In this document: positions 24,601 to 35,300 of the stretch, one piece after another
Numbering within the stretch: position 1 is the stretch's first letter
How the letters are laid out: each line of letters opens with the position of its first letter
Source of the DNA: Caenorhabditis elegans
Lineage: Eukaryota; Nematoda; Chromadorea; Rhabditida; Rhabditidae
Assembly: GCF_000002985.6 (NCBI RefSeq)
Contig: NC_003280.10
Span: 14,318,501 to 14,382,500, forward strand
Reading direction: 5' to 3'
DNA length: 64,000 nucleotides
The notes under the pieces: generated by a model
The model's input: the letters and a program-made list of their open reading frames with translations, nothing else
What the model was told of the DNA's origin: nothing
Databases searched by the model: none
Position numbers and translations under genes: made by a program

Positions 24601-25950
24601 CTTCTGCCATCCGGGTCTCTCCGCAATAATTAATCAAAAAATTCGCGTACGCTTCTAACGTCATTCCAAAAAGTGCAATCGGGTCGGTGTACATTGGTCC
24701 AAACGTATCGACAGTGTGTCGGTCTTCGACAAGAGCTCCGTGAGCAACACTGAAACATTTTTCTAAACTTTTTTAAATACTTTATACAACAAACCTAAAC
24801 TTTTTCATATGCTCTTCCATAACCTTCATTTGTCTTCTCACACAATGCTTGAAACCACTTTCCGCGCTTTCGAGATCACCTCGATGTGCCAAGATGTCGG
24901 CAAGTTTCAGAGAAACTCCGATAAACTCCGGGTCAAAATCTTTTTTTCCGTGAAGCTGAACGAGGCGCTGAATTACAATTCGAAAATATTTATCGGCTTC
25001 GTCCAAATTCATTTTCTCGTAAAAAGTATTGGCCATTTCATCGTAGACTCGTGTGATTGGCATATCTTCTTTCCGCTCTTCAGCCTCCTCTAGTGCCAGT
25101 TGTAGTACTTGAATTGCATCGTCGTACTGGCGTCGTTTCCGGTAAAGCCAAGACTGGAAAAAGAGGAGGGTCTCGCGAGGAAAATGTTTCTGTACAATTA
25201 CCTGTTTAACCTTCTCTTTCAATGGATCAGCATCCAGCTGCACCTTCTCAATGCCCAACACATCCTTGATAGTTGTCATCCATGAGAGAGCGAGTACTGT
25301 AGTTCCGCCGGTCGCTGCACTTTTTCCATATCTACTGAAATATTGATCTTAAGAATTTTTAACTCAATTTAATTTATTTACGTATGCGTAGAATGCGTAT
25401 TACACAACATATTTGCCGAGCAAAATATCTCGTTGGGAAAATTACAGTAATTCTTTAAATGACTATAGTATACTGTAGCGCTTGTGTCGATTTTCGGGCT
25501 CAATTTTCGCTATATTCCATTTCCTTCGTTTCTTCGTATTATTTTCTCATATTTTGCTTAATTTCAATATTCTATCGATAAATAAACGATTTAAATTAAT
25601 TTCGAAAATCGAGCCCATAAATCGATACAAGCGCTGCAGTAGTCATTTAAAAAAATTGCTGTATTTTTCCCTACGAGATATTTTGTGTCGAATACGTCGA
25701 ATATGTTGCGCGATACGCATTCTCGGAATTTTGTGTGCTTAAAAAAGAATCTGAAAAAAATTTGTTTCCAAAAAACTCACGACCATCTCCCGCCACCGTT
25801 GGTTTTTCCACCGCTGCCCCCATGACGATGATGCTGCTGTCGTGACCGCCCCGAGCTATGATGCTGACGTGTAGTCCCGGTGGAGAAGGCGGCCGCCACA
25901 GGACGGACCGTAGACGTACATAACTTGGACATGGATGGCAGCATCTGCAT
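21683..25950 (-). CDS. ttc-19: TTC19-like mitochondrial TPR protein
   Basis: A predicted 398-aa tetratricopeptide protein of the TTC19 family. In animals TTC19 acts at the inner mitochondrial membrane in respiratory complex III maintenance. Seven exons (- strand): 25950-25781, 25334-25202, 25153-24795, 24749-24572, 24240-24155, 22275-22149 and 21826-21683 (stop). All join in phase. The start is the ATG at 25950. The first 30 residues are Ser/Thr/Arg/Ala-rich without acidic residues, fitting a mitochondrial presequence, followed by a His/Gly-rich linker. TPR-type helices follow (YDDAIQVLQLALEEAEERK, LDEADKYFRIVIQRL, YCNYAESLFHTGQK-NEALEFARKAV), ending PKSWWFF. Between 25201 and 25154 lies a 48-nt GT...TTTTTCCAG segment that is stop-free and a multiple of three. 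I call it an intron, but a reader could miss it. Foldbacks occupy introns 1 and 5. The stop of the ISCA2-like gene is 255 bp upstream. Confidence 0.82.
22701..23870. repeat. Foldback element with about 125-bp terminal inverted repeats
   Basis: CACACTGCCCTAGAACGGGG at the left end is mirrored by CCCCGTTCTAGGACAGTGTG at the right. The match runs inward through GTTCACGTTATCTGACTAAA to about 22815 and 23750. There is no transposase ORF. It lies in an intron of the TTC19-like gene and is interrupted by a second foldback of another family. Confidence 0.88.
23102..23484. repeat. Nested foldback, TACCGTATTT family
   Basis: Termini are TACCGTATTTCTTCTATTAA and its inverse. Inner copies of GGGAGTGCAAGACTATTAG and CTAATAGGGAGGCC repeat the motif. 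The same terminal motif marks the elements at 36837-37008 and 59844-60330. It sits between the arms of the 22701-23870 element, so it inserted later. Confidence 0.85.
25390..25740. repeat. Foldback element, GCGTATT...CGCAAAATATCTCG family
   Basis: The left arm (GAATGCGTATTACACAAC, AAAATATCTCGTTGGGAAAA, CTGTAGCGCTTGTGTCGAT) is mirrored by the right arm (ATCGATACAAGCGCTGCAGT, CTACGAGATATTTTGTG, GATACGCATTCTCGG). It is in intron 1 of the TTC19-like gene. It shares its arms with 28187-28582 and the short palindrome at 3719-3779. Confidence 0.85.
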
Positions 25951-26205
25951 TTTTTTCAGGTTTAGGAGACATTTGAATAAAGTGAATCATTATTAAATAG
26001 AAAATACGGTGGGAAACCGGAGGGAATTGTAAAAAACAAAAAAAAATATCTGAAAATCTTATTAATAATTTACGAATTTAACCCGACTCAAACAACGATC
26101 TCAAAAAATTGTCTACTACTACAAAATCACTAAATAATAACTAGAAAAAAATTCCTAAAGATAAAATTAATAATTACAGAAAAAATACAGGGACAAAGGG
26201 AAAAT

Positions 26206-27225
26206 TTAATCCATTTTCGGCGCAAAACTTGATCCACAAGAGCATCCTTTTTCGGCAATCGGATTATTGACAATTCGAAATGAAGATTTCATTAAATCTT
26301 CCACGAAATCCACGGTGGCGCCTTTGAGAAAGCCAAGGGAGAGCTGAAAATTACAATTTTTAAAAACACAGAAAAATTGAATGCTTTAAATTTTTGTTAC
26401 ACGAAAATAGATTTTTCTAATAAACTTTTTTAATTGTTTTTCTTATTTTAACATTTTTCAGAAAATTTTTTTTGAATCGAAAAAATTGCCTTTTGGGCGA
26501 AATTTTCTAAACCGTTGTTTTTAATTTTAAAATTTTTCGGCAAAGTTTAGAAAAAAACCGAAAAAATTGACTTTTGTGAGAAATTTTTTTTGAATATTCG
26601 CTACGATTTTTCTCATCAATTTTAACATTTTTTACACGTTTTCACCTCATCCACCACAATTTCAGCTCCATTCTCTGATGATTTCCATAATAAATCGTCG
26701 TTGTTAATTTTTTTGTCCAATCGAATTTTATACTCAAATCCCGAGCATCCACCTCCATCCACCTCAAGTCGTAGGCGTTCTCCGTTATCAACGACTTCCT
26801 TGAAGAATTAATTTTTTAAATTAAGGTTTTTTTCTAGTCATTGAAAAAAATTGAATTTTCGAACAATATTCACAAAATTTTTTAACTTTCTTTTTTGAAA
26901 ATCGGGGTTTCTCTGAAAAGCACTACAAATCAAAAGTATACAATTTTTTTGTAAAAAAAACACCGGAAATTAAATGCTTTGAAAAACTTTGAAAAATAGG
27001 AAAGTGCCGATTTTTTTCCGAAAAAAAAAACTGGAAAATCGAAATTTCTCGTTTTTCCATTTACAATATTTCTAATTTTCAAAAAAATTGGGCGCCCAAG
27101 GACAGACTAACTTTAAGCCTGCTCGCTGCCTTATTCGTCACTTTAATCTCTTGCTCGGTGAGCATCCGATGAGCCTGTCGGGTTACTGTACAAGCCATTA
27201 GTCTGCCGATTTTTTGTGTGAGCAT
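26206..27225 (-). CDS. isca-2: ISCA2-like A-type Fe-S cluster assembly protein
   Basis: A mitochondrial A-type iron-sulfur carrier, predicted to help mature [4Fe-4S] proteins. Three exons (- strand): 27225-27112, 26798-26646 and 26343-26206 (TAA), giving 134 aa, normal for the family after a short presequence. The three cluster-ligating cysteines are visible: GGGCSGFEY in exon 2 and KGCSCGSSF near the C terminus, the latter diagnostic of ISCA2. [15 protein letters not shown] is the conserved N-terminal strand region. Met 1 is at 27225; a second in-frame Met (27198) is possible. A TTTTCAG about 13 nt upstream of the ATG could serve as a trans-splice acceptor. The exon 2 acceptor reads TTCTTCAAG, weaker than the usual TTTTCAG, but phase and homology support it. 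The gene precedes the TTC19-like gene by 255 bp, suggesting an operon. Confidence 0.88.
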
Positions 27226-27752
27226 TTCGAGAAAATTCTGAAAAAAAAATCTGAAAAAAGTTGAATTTTACATCAAAAAGATAGATTTTCGTGATTTTTG
27301 AAACATGGAAAATATTTTTTTAAAAATGCCGAAAAATGAAAAAAAATTATTTTAAAAATTTAGTTATTAAAGATACATGGAGAAAAGCACCTATTTGAAA
27401 GAACGTAAGGCAAAGCAAGATTATTAAAGCAATTTTTGGGCAATAATTTGGGGAGAGGGTGAGTGTTGAGATTAACATTGTTTTGGAAATTTGTCTGAAA
27501 ACGGAAAAAGAGATAATAATGTACATATAGGGATATCTAAAAATCTAGAACAAAGAATAGAAGAGAAGAAGTTAGAAATGAGTATACATGAACTGGAAAA
27601 AAATAGAAAAAATAGGGATTTTATGGTGGAAAATGCAAACTTTTCAGCGAAAATTTCAGTTTCAAGAAAAGATCTTTCAATATTGCTACAAAAGTTCTAT
27701 TTTCTCGGCTAAACTAATCAATGTTTGCAGAAAAATGCGAACTCTTGCAGTA

Positions 27753-28140
27753 AAACATTGAGGCCACACGAAAAGGGGAGCAGAACGAAAAGGGGATCTG
27801 CAAAAAGGGGATCTGCGAAAAGGGGAGATACGAAAAGGGGAGCAACGAAAAGGGGATCTGGCACTGTGCCAAGCGCTATTTTTCTCGAAGAAAACGATAC
27901 AACGATGCTCCGATGTTACGCGTCGCGTGTTGTTAAGCGTATCTTCTAGAAGAAAATTTCAAAAATCAACGTGCGTTGCGTGAGAAAAATTGCGTTTTGT
28001 GCGTTTGGCACAGTGCCAGCTCCCCTTTTCGTTGCTCCCCTTTTCGTATCTCCCCTTTTCGCAGATCCCCTTTTTGCAGATCCCCTTTTTGCAGATCCCC
28101 TTTTCGTTTTGCTCCCCTTTTCGTGGGGCCTCAAAACATT
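27753..28140. repeat. Inverted repeat whose arms are 15-bp minisatellites
   Basis: The left arm has five to six copies of a GAAAAGGGGATCTGC-like 15-mer, starting AACATTGAGGCC. The right arm holds the same 15-mers in reverse (GCAGATCCCCTTTTC) and ends GGCCTCAAAACATT. The inner edges also mirror (CTGGCACTGTGCCAA and TTGGCACAGTGCCAG). The multiple-of-three unit gives spurious KRGSAKRG ORFs on both strands. Confidence 0.9.
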
Positions 28141-28186
28141 TTGATGCAAAAATTTTAGAAATATTGTTTTAATGTCCATTATCTAT

Positions 28187-28582
28187 ATTACGGGAGCACA
28201 TGAATGCGTATTGCACAACATAATTGACGCGCAAAATATCTCGAAGAGAAAACCACAGTAATTTTATAAAGTACTACTGTAGCGCTGGTGTCGATTTACG
28301 GACATCATTTGAAAACATAAAAAAGACAACAAAAAAAAAAACGAAAAACCAATTCGAACACAAATTTGTATAAAAAATAAAAATATATTTTTTTGTTTGT
28401 TTTTTTGTTGTCTTTTTTTTGTGTTTTCTTTCGATATTTCATCGATTAATAAATGATGTCCGTAAATCGAAACAAGCGCTACAGTAATATTTTAAAGAGT
28501 TACTGTAGTTTTCGCTACGAGATATTTTGCGCGTCAATTATGTTGCGCAGTACGCATTCTCGAAATTTAGTGTTCCCGTAAC
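28187..28582. repeat. Foldback element, GCGTATT...CGCAAAATATCTCG family
   Basis: Arms CGGGAGCACATGAATGCGTA, TTGACGCGCAAAATATCTCG and CTGTAGCGCTGGTGTCGAT are mirrored at 28450-28582, ending TTAGTGTTCCCG. The centre is A/T-rich with (TTTTTTGT)n. Same family as 25390-25740. Confidence 0.88.
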
Positions 28583-28661
28583 ATTTAGTTTTGTTGTGGC
28601 TTTTTTCGTATTTTTTCCAAAAATTCTCGAATTCTTGATTTCTACAAATGTTCCGTCTTTT

Positions 28662-30292
28662 TTATCTTCGTGGATTTGTCGAAGAAGACGGCGTCGGGAG
28701 TGTTGGACTCTGCTGAGTGGATCGAATTCTCTGTCTTTCGAATCTCCGCTCCATTTCATCCAGGAGTTTCGGCATATAACGGATCACTAGCTTTACACTT
28801 CCGACTGCGGATTTCAGAAGATCAACTGCTTTTTCGTGGCATTCGGCTTCCACGTTCTGAAATTTTTTTAAAGTTATTTTTTTGAATCAAAGTTTTTTTT
28901 CTAATTCGAGTTATATTCTTCTACTAATTAAAAGTGTAGTTGTTTTCAATTTTAAAAAATGAGAATAAATTGTTCATTTTTTCGAAAAAAAATATTAAGA
29001 AAAATTTATAATGTTCTTTTATATGGAAATCTTCGTAAACCGAAAAATTCTGTCTTTTATTACTGGTTCCTTTACTTTTTTCCGGTTTATTTTCTGAAAA
29101 ACACTAAAAATCTGAAATCTTCGATAAAAAAACACTTAAATTAAAGTAAGTTTCGTTTTTTGCTTAAAAAAATGAATTTTTAGATTTTTTTTTCATTGAA
29201 AAACATTGAAAAATCAATATTTTTCGATGTTTTTTTTCCGAAAAAAACTAAAAAAAAATTGAATTAAACATTTAACCCACCACTCCGTTGACCGCAATAA
29301 GTTGATCGCCTCGTTTGAGACCTCCGTGTCTGTCGGCTACGCCACCAGGGATTATTCTGCAATTCAAATCGTTTTTTTTAAATTATAAAATCATTAAATA
29401 TTTTTATATCTGCACCTGGAGATGTAAATCGGTGAATTTTGCTCCTTGCCGCCCATAACATTGAATCCAAGCCCTTGATCGGTTTTTGGGAGCTCAACGA
29501 TACGTGGATGCGCGTGGCCTTCGGCTGCAGCAAACGCCGCCACTGTTGCTTTAGCTGTTGCGGCGGCTTTTATCTGAAAAATGTTTAGTGTTTTTTTTTG
29601 TTTTCTGTTGTTCAAAAACGGCTCAAAATTATTTCGAAAAATAAAAAAACTACAATTTGAAATTTCGACAACTTTTAATTATCAAGGTTGGCGGCAATTG
29701 TCGCTCGGCTTTTTTTTTGCCAAATTCGGCAAATTGCCGATTTGCCATAATTTGCATTTCCGGCAATTTGCCGATTTGCCGAAAATTTTGATTTTCGCCG
29801 AACTACCGATTTTCCGGAATTTTTTGTAGGGATTTTCATTATACGGAAACACTTAAAACTGTGCCTTTTTGAATTTTTTAAAATTTAAATTTTGAAAATT
29901 CCAAAAAAAATGTGCAAAACCACAATTTGCAGATATGGCGGAAGTATTAATTCGGACAGTTTGCCAATTTGCCGGAATTATCAATTCCGACAATAAGCCG
30001 ATTTTCCAGGAATTTGAATTCCGGCAATATGCCGATTTGCCGGAAATTTCAATTCCGGCATTTTTGTCAGTTTTATCAAAAAAAACTGAACCTCTGGCGT
30101 TGTATCCGCATCAATTGATTCATAAACAGTCTCATAGACCTCTCGGACGGCACCGAAAAATTCGGATTGTAGCACCTGCTGCAGCGATGCCAATTTTGCA
30201 TTATTGACCTCTCCAGTCTTCTGAACGTGCTCCATGAGCTCTAGAATACGCTGAACGTCCCGCTCCAAATTCGGACCATCCGGGTTATCCAT
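28662..30292 (-). CDS. lin-7: LIN-7, L27-PDZ polarity scaffold
   Basis: Orthologue of LIN-7/Veli, the small scaffold that with LIN-2/CASK and LIN-10/Mint localises LET-23 EGF receptor basolaterally and also works at synapses. Four exons (- strand): 30292-30092, 29573-29416, 29356-29281 and 28856-28662 (stop), 209 aa, in phase. The L27 domain lies in residues about 8-65 ([20 protein letters not shown] to [14 protein letters not shown]). The conserved [20 protein letters not shown] linker follows. The PDZ domain (about residues 87-170) has the carboxylate-binding GLGFNVMGG loop, [18 protein letters not shown] and [13 protein letters not shown]. The C-terminal tail is Ser/Thr/Pro-rich. An AG acceptor touches the start ATG (CTTCCAG then ATGGAT), consistent with trans-splicing or a longer isoform. 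The stop of the mrpl-27-like gene is 193 bp upstream, an operon-type gap. Confidence 0.95.
29693..30065. repeat. Clusters of GGCAATTTGCCGATTTGCC-type repeats
   Basis: Intron 1 of lin-7 contains two patches (about 29693-29825 and 29935-30065) of degenerate tandem CGGCAATTTGCCGATTTGCC, each copy partly self-complementary. This style of repeat is dispersed in Caenorhabditis genomes. Confidence 0.75.
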
Positions 30293-30485
30293 CTGGAAGA
30301 TTTGGTTGGAAAGGAGGGGAAAAATAGGACGGAAATAGGTAAAAATGGCAAGAAAACCAATTAAAAATTACAAAATTAAGCTATCCAGAGCGGAAAAACA
30401 TTATTTACTATTCTAATTGACCATAGCCCGTCAGAAAATTATTAAACACAACAAAACCAAAAAAAAAATCGACAAAAAATTAAAT

Positions 30486-30906
30486 TTAAATTTCATGTCG
30501 CAGCGTGTGCTTCTGAGACAATTCCAGCGGAATCACATTGAACGTCATTTTGTACAAATCCACGTCTTTCCTATACTCGTATCCCTTCATCTCCTCAATT
30601 TCATAGTCCGGATCGCATTTTTCCTGGGAGATACGAACGATTCCGTCGCAATGGGCACGCAGAAGACGTTCTCCGCGATCGTTTTCATAGTAAACCTGAA
30701 TAACTTCTCAATAATCAAAGATATTTGATAATAAATCTTACATTTAACCCTGGATGATAATTCATTTTGAATTGATTCACCAGCAAATCGTCTTTTCGCA
30801 CAACTTCTCCGTCTTTCCGGAAAATTCCACGGAACGGGAGATTCTTTGGTGGTCGTAGAAGTCCGCGAATTTGTTGAAAACTACCGGTGAATCCCTTGAG
30901 GCCCAT
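30486..30906 (-). CDS. mrpl-27: Mitochondrial ribosomal protein bL27m-like
   Basis: Two exons (- strand, 30906-30742 and 30695-30486) encode 124 aa. The core FRGIFRKDGEVVRKDDLL-VNQFKMNYHPGLNV-YYENDRGERLLRAHCDGIVRIS lines up with the L27 pattern (a hydrophobic strand, a VxxGxIL-like strand, RG..FHPG..V, L.A..DGIV). This suggests the large-subunit mitochondrial ribosomal protein L27. The glycine-rich bacterial N terminus is replaced by a basic stretch (GSFQQIRGLLRPPKNL), and there is a C-terminal extension of about 40 residues after the DGIV strand. AG immediately precedes the ATG (ATATTCAG-ATG), a possible trans-splice site. It is first in the - strand series mrpl-27, lin-7, isca-2, ttc-19 and divergent from elof-1. 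The assignment rests on pattern matching only, and no search was run. Confidence 0.72.
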
Positions 30907-31676
30907 CTGAATATTTAAATTTGAATTTAGATAATTTTAATTGTTAAATTATAATTTTGAGTTGCATTGCATCACTAGAAAGATATTTTATTGAAAATTA
31001 ACGTTTTTCAGCATTATTTAATGCTTTTTAACGATTTAAACAATTTTCTCATTTAATTTATTGATAAAATATTGAGAAATGTTTAATTTTAAGCATAAAA
31101 TGAATAAATCCTGCTCCGGAAAGTCCGATAAATGCTTAATTGTTTTGGAGACTACGGTCAACATTTTTTGTACGCAGTACGCAACGTGTACTGCAGACCG
31201 TAGTCGAGAAAACCTGCGCATCTAACTGTCTTCCTCGCGCCAATTTTGTTTCGAAATTTCTTTTTTGGCTGTTTTTCGTGTTACTTTTTGCCGGATTTTT
31301 GCCGTTTTTATATGATAGAAATATTATGTTTTGTGTCAAAATAGGTAAATTTTCCATATAAAACCTGATGATTCAAAAAATTTTGTGAATTTGAAGTCCA
31401 AAAATGTGGAATTTCAAGCCGACACTCACGAAAAATTTTCACATTGTGCATACGTTATAGTTTTTAGAATACAGAAAAAAACAATATAGTATTTCTGAGT
31501 GTCGCATTTTTGAGTGGTTTGTATATTAGTATATTTTCTTGCAATTTAAATGTAATTTTCGAACTTTTTTTTCGAGATTGGAACATATTTTTACCTTCTG
31601 CAAAAATATTCTGTTCTTTTTACGTTTCCCGAACTTAATAATTGTTTTTCAGAACCAATCCAAACAATCCGCAGCA
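30907..31676. promoter_or_regulatory. Divergent intergenic region, mrpl-27 / elof-1
   Basis: 770 bp separate the oppositely oriented starts, so both promoters should lie here. GACTACGGTC at 31150-31159 and its inverse GACCGTAGTC at 31196-31205 flank a GC-richer segment with further internal symmetry (GTACGCAGTACGC). Acceptor TTTTTCAG at about 31646-31651 precedes the elof-1 ATG by about 25 nt. Confidence 0.5.
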
Positions 31677-31980
31677 ATGGGAAAGCGAAAGTCGAAGAGA
31701 AAGGCTCCAACCAAGGCAAAGGCTGTAATGCCACTCGACACCCAATTCAACTGTCCGTTTTGCAATCATGAACGCGTTTGTGAAGTGAAAATGTACTTTC
31801 TAAGGAAAATCGTTTCAAAAAAAAACGTAATAATTTTCCAGGGATCGCGAAAAGAATGTCGGTTATATCTCGTGTCGTGTCTGCTCTGAAGACTTCCAAA
31901 CAAACATCAACTACCTCTCCGAGCCAATCGACGTCTATTCTGATTGGGTGGATGCCTGTGAGCAGGCAAATAACGCCTGA
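31677..31980 (+). CDS. elof-1: Transcription elongation factor 1 homologue (ELOF1)
   Basis: Two exons (31677-31792, 31842-31980) encode 84 aa, the family's usual length. The protein is a small zinc-binding nuclear factor that associates with elongating RNA polymerase II. It starts with the conserved basic MGKRKSKRK tail. A four-cysteine zinc site follows: [12 protein letters not shown] supplies CxxC and [11 protein letters not shown] supplies the second CxxC. The invariant C-terminal [17 protein letters not shown] is present. The Met-Asp codon pair is split by a 49-nt intron with TTTTCCAG. Promoters are divergent from mrpl-27. It is convergent with agl-1, the stops being about 400 bp apart. 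Confidence 0.96.
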
Positions 31981-32376
31981 ATATTCCCCATCCGTCAATC
32001 TTAAATTCTTATACGACCTCCTTATAAGCCTCCAAAATCCCCATCGCGTTGATCTCTTTGCTTTTCTCAGTAATTCTATTTCCTTCTATCCCCAATTCAT
32101 CCACACACTTTCTGGATCATCATTGCAGCACGCCTCGAAAACCGGTCCTTCAATTCTCACGAGAATGGTATCCTCGAGCTCGTTTTTGTGTGTAAATAAC
32201 CAAATCAGCACATCACCATTTTTTGTACAATACTTTATTTTTCATCATTTTGTTTCAAATTTCTTTGGCTCAAAGCTATATAAAAAGTTGAACTTAAAAA
32301 TCAAAAATGGTAAGTTAGCTAGAAATGCAACAAGGAAATACATGCAATATTCTGAATTCTAAAAAAAAGGAAAATA
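31981..32376. other. Convergent 3' region, elof-1 / agl-1
   Basis: Both genes end here. On the - strand an AATAAA (plus-strand TTTATT at 32234-32239) lies about 140 nt past the agl-1 stop and is the likely poly(A) signal. A chance 168-codon + strand ORF (31856-32362) overlaps elof-1 exon 2 in another frame. Confidence 0.55.
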
Positions 32377-35300
32377 TCATCCCTCGATAGTATTAAGTTT
32401 TACACATGCTTCAATCAGGCAACCGACGGACCACGCCTGGGCAGCACAACTCTGCATACAGTATTCTCCATCAGCATTTGTCAGTTCCGGTAGTGACCTC
32501 CATGGTGATGAAATGATGTGCTTGTAAGCATTGCCGAGTCGCTCCTGGACTTGCCGGATCGCATACTGCTTTTCGGATCCTCCGAGGATATCACCGATTC
32601 TCAGCCGAGCTTGGAGATAATACCCGGCGACGAAGAGCCATTCAGGGCCCTGATGATAATTCCATCCTTTTGCCGTCTTCTTGTCAGTCCCATCATCATC
32701 ATTGTTGTAGTAGCCGTTGTAAGCCCAATCTGTTGGATCAAGGGTCTTCATTCCAAGTGGTCCAAGAAGAACTTCAGCTGAATCCAATGCCTTCCATGCT
32801 TTCTTAGGATCCATAAGATCTGGAGCAACTGCTAATGCAATTCCAAAGTTGCAACGAAGCTGGAAGTCGGTGAATCCTAGTGTGGAACCGACAGAATCCT
32901 TGATGATCTCCCGACGATTTACAAACTCCGCATAGGAATCTTTATCAACAAAGAACTCCTTCTCAAAGTTTTCTCGGATCTTCTGAGCCCAGAAGCCCCA
33001 CGTCCACTCGTCGCTAACTCCGGATCTCTGGATCACACCTTGCTCCTTCCAATTCTTCAAGCTTTTCAGTGCTCTGTAGGCAAGTCCCTGTAGCTCGACG
33101 GCCGCTCCATCTCTCGGCGTCGCGGGTTCTCCTTTATTTCCGGCTCTTTCACTACTTCCCATCTTGTCCATCCATGTTCCACAATTCCAGCGATTACCGC
33201 CGTAGATGAAGCCTGTGGTGCGAGAGACGCCGGCGGTCACCTGGAATAGAGGACGTTGTCAAAAAAATTATTTGAAGAACGAAAATGTTTGATTTTATTT
33301 TGTTCGTTTTCCCCCGAGAATTTGAAAGTTTTTGTTTTTGGAAAATCAAAAACGAAATGTTACGATTTTTCGGTATTCCGAGAATCAAAAAAGAGATTTT
33401 TTTCAGAAAATCGAAGAAATTTTTTTTTTAATTCTATTTTTTTGGTTGTTTTTTTCAGAATATTTTTTGTCGATTTCCAGTACATAAAAAAAAGGAAAAA
33501 ATATTTTTTAAATTAGCAAACTAGTTCAGAATTATTTCAAAATTTTGCTTAAATTTGTTTACCAGAAAAAAATTTCAATTGGTTTTCGAAATTGAAAAAA
33601 CAAAAACTGTACCTGGAATCCCTCATCTCTCATTTGTTCGTCGATTTGTGGTCCGGCACTTCTCTCCCTGTAGTCAATCCCAGCGAAATGCTTGTCAAGT
33701 GCCTCATAAATAGTTTCAATAAGCATCTGTTGCACTTCTCCCTCTCCATAGACACTATCATCATTCGGGTAGATTCTGCGCACTGGATCCTCAAGAATCC
33801 CGACTCCATTTGGCGCCGATTCCACGTATTTCACAATCGAAACCAGCCAGAACCACGTGGCATCTCTACAATTATATCTGGCACCAATTCCCTCGGCTAG
33901 AAGATTCGGTATGAGTCCATGACGAATAGCGCCGGCAAATGAGAGAATGATTTGACGGGCTTCCTGGAATCGGCCAGTTGATAAAAGGCATCCCGGCAAG
34001 GCGATAAATGTGTCACGACCCCAATTTCTCCAGATTCCAACAGCAAAGTGGGATAGCCCGGCGGCCAAACTTGATGGATACTGATCTTCAATTTGGAGGG
34101 AAGTCGGAATCGGTGCGAGACCGGCTCCAGGAATGTATCCAAGGAATGAGAGAGTTGAGATGGCCAAGTGTCGGACTAACGCGGATGACGAGGAGATTTG
34201 CCTGAAAGAATAACGAAATTAAATTTTCATAAAAATGTGTTTTTTCTGAAATTTATTTTTTTCAAATTCTCGGTTTTTTTGTTTTTAGAAAATCGAAAAA
34301 GCGCAAATGTTCGGTTTTTTATCAGTATATCGAAAAATTCCATCTTCTAAATAGTTTTTCGAGAAATTGTCATTTTTGCATACGCCGACTCAATTTTTTA
34401 CTTAATTCCGATTGGAAAACAAATCAACATTTTTGAAAAAAACATTTAAAAATACGAAATTTCCTTTACAATGGTGATAATTACGGTAAAATTCAGTTTT
34501 TTGGAAAATAAAGGCCATAAAATCATAAGTTTACCACGAAAATTCAAAATTTACAAGTTTAAAAAAATTTTTCGATTTTTCCAGAAAAATTCAAATTATT
34601 CAGTAATTTTCGATCATATCCAAATTTTTATATAGAACTTATAAAAATAAAACTCCAGTTTCCTCGACTTGTTTTTTTAAATATATTTTTTTTTACATAT
34701 ATTAAAACATATTTTTGGAATTAAAAAAAAATGACTCATCGCTTTGTTATTTTTTTTTTCGACGTGAGCAAAATTTTTTCTAAAACGAAACACAAAAACT
34801 CACGGAGCCATTCTCTTCAACGCCTCTTTACGAATTTTTCCGTAAATATAAGAAACGAGTAGTTCAAAATAGCACGGACGGAGGTAATAAGGCACATGAT
34901 CCAACGGTGCAAAAAATTTTCTGATAGCCTCTGAAACTTCTCCGAGCTTCTCGAATTTCGCCAATCTTCCGACAATATAGTCGCAGATCCACGTCCCATC
35001 ACGGAGATTTTGGCACAATGGATGCCCGAGGTCGTTATCATCGCGGATTTTTTCGAGGACTGGCACGAGGCCCTGAAGGCCGCAGTAGACGAATTTTCCG
35101 AAATTCGGAACATCGTATCCGCCTTGTTGTATCGTGGCATAGTCCTCGGATTCACAGTGGAATAGAAGATTTGGGAATGATTGATATGTGAGACGAGAGA
35201 GAGCAGAGTCAAATTCAGATTGTTCTGGAGCTGAAATTGTACGTTAAATATTAGTTTTTTGAATGAAAATCTCTTACTAATCGAGTTATGAATCATATTA

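Larger units (their letters stand above)
27226..28661. other. Gap between isca-2 and lin-7 filled by foldbacks
   Basis: Most of this stretch is two inverted-repeat elements (listed separately). The rest is AT-rich. A 73-codon + strand ORF at 27491-27712 is Lys/Glu-rich without a recognisable domain. Confidence 0.5.

Noticed and set aside
25154..25201. Seventeen-residue insert in the TTC19-like protein
   Set aside because: The segment has a GTAATT donor and TTTTTCCAG acceptor at typical nematode intron length, so I treat it as an intron although it is in frame.
27725..28179. KRGSAKRGDTKRG-type basic ORFs
   Set aside because: Produced by the 15-bp repeats in the foldback arms on both strands.
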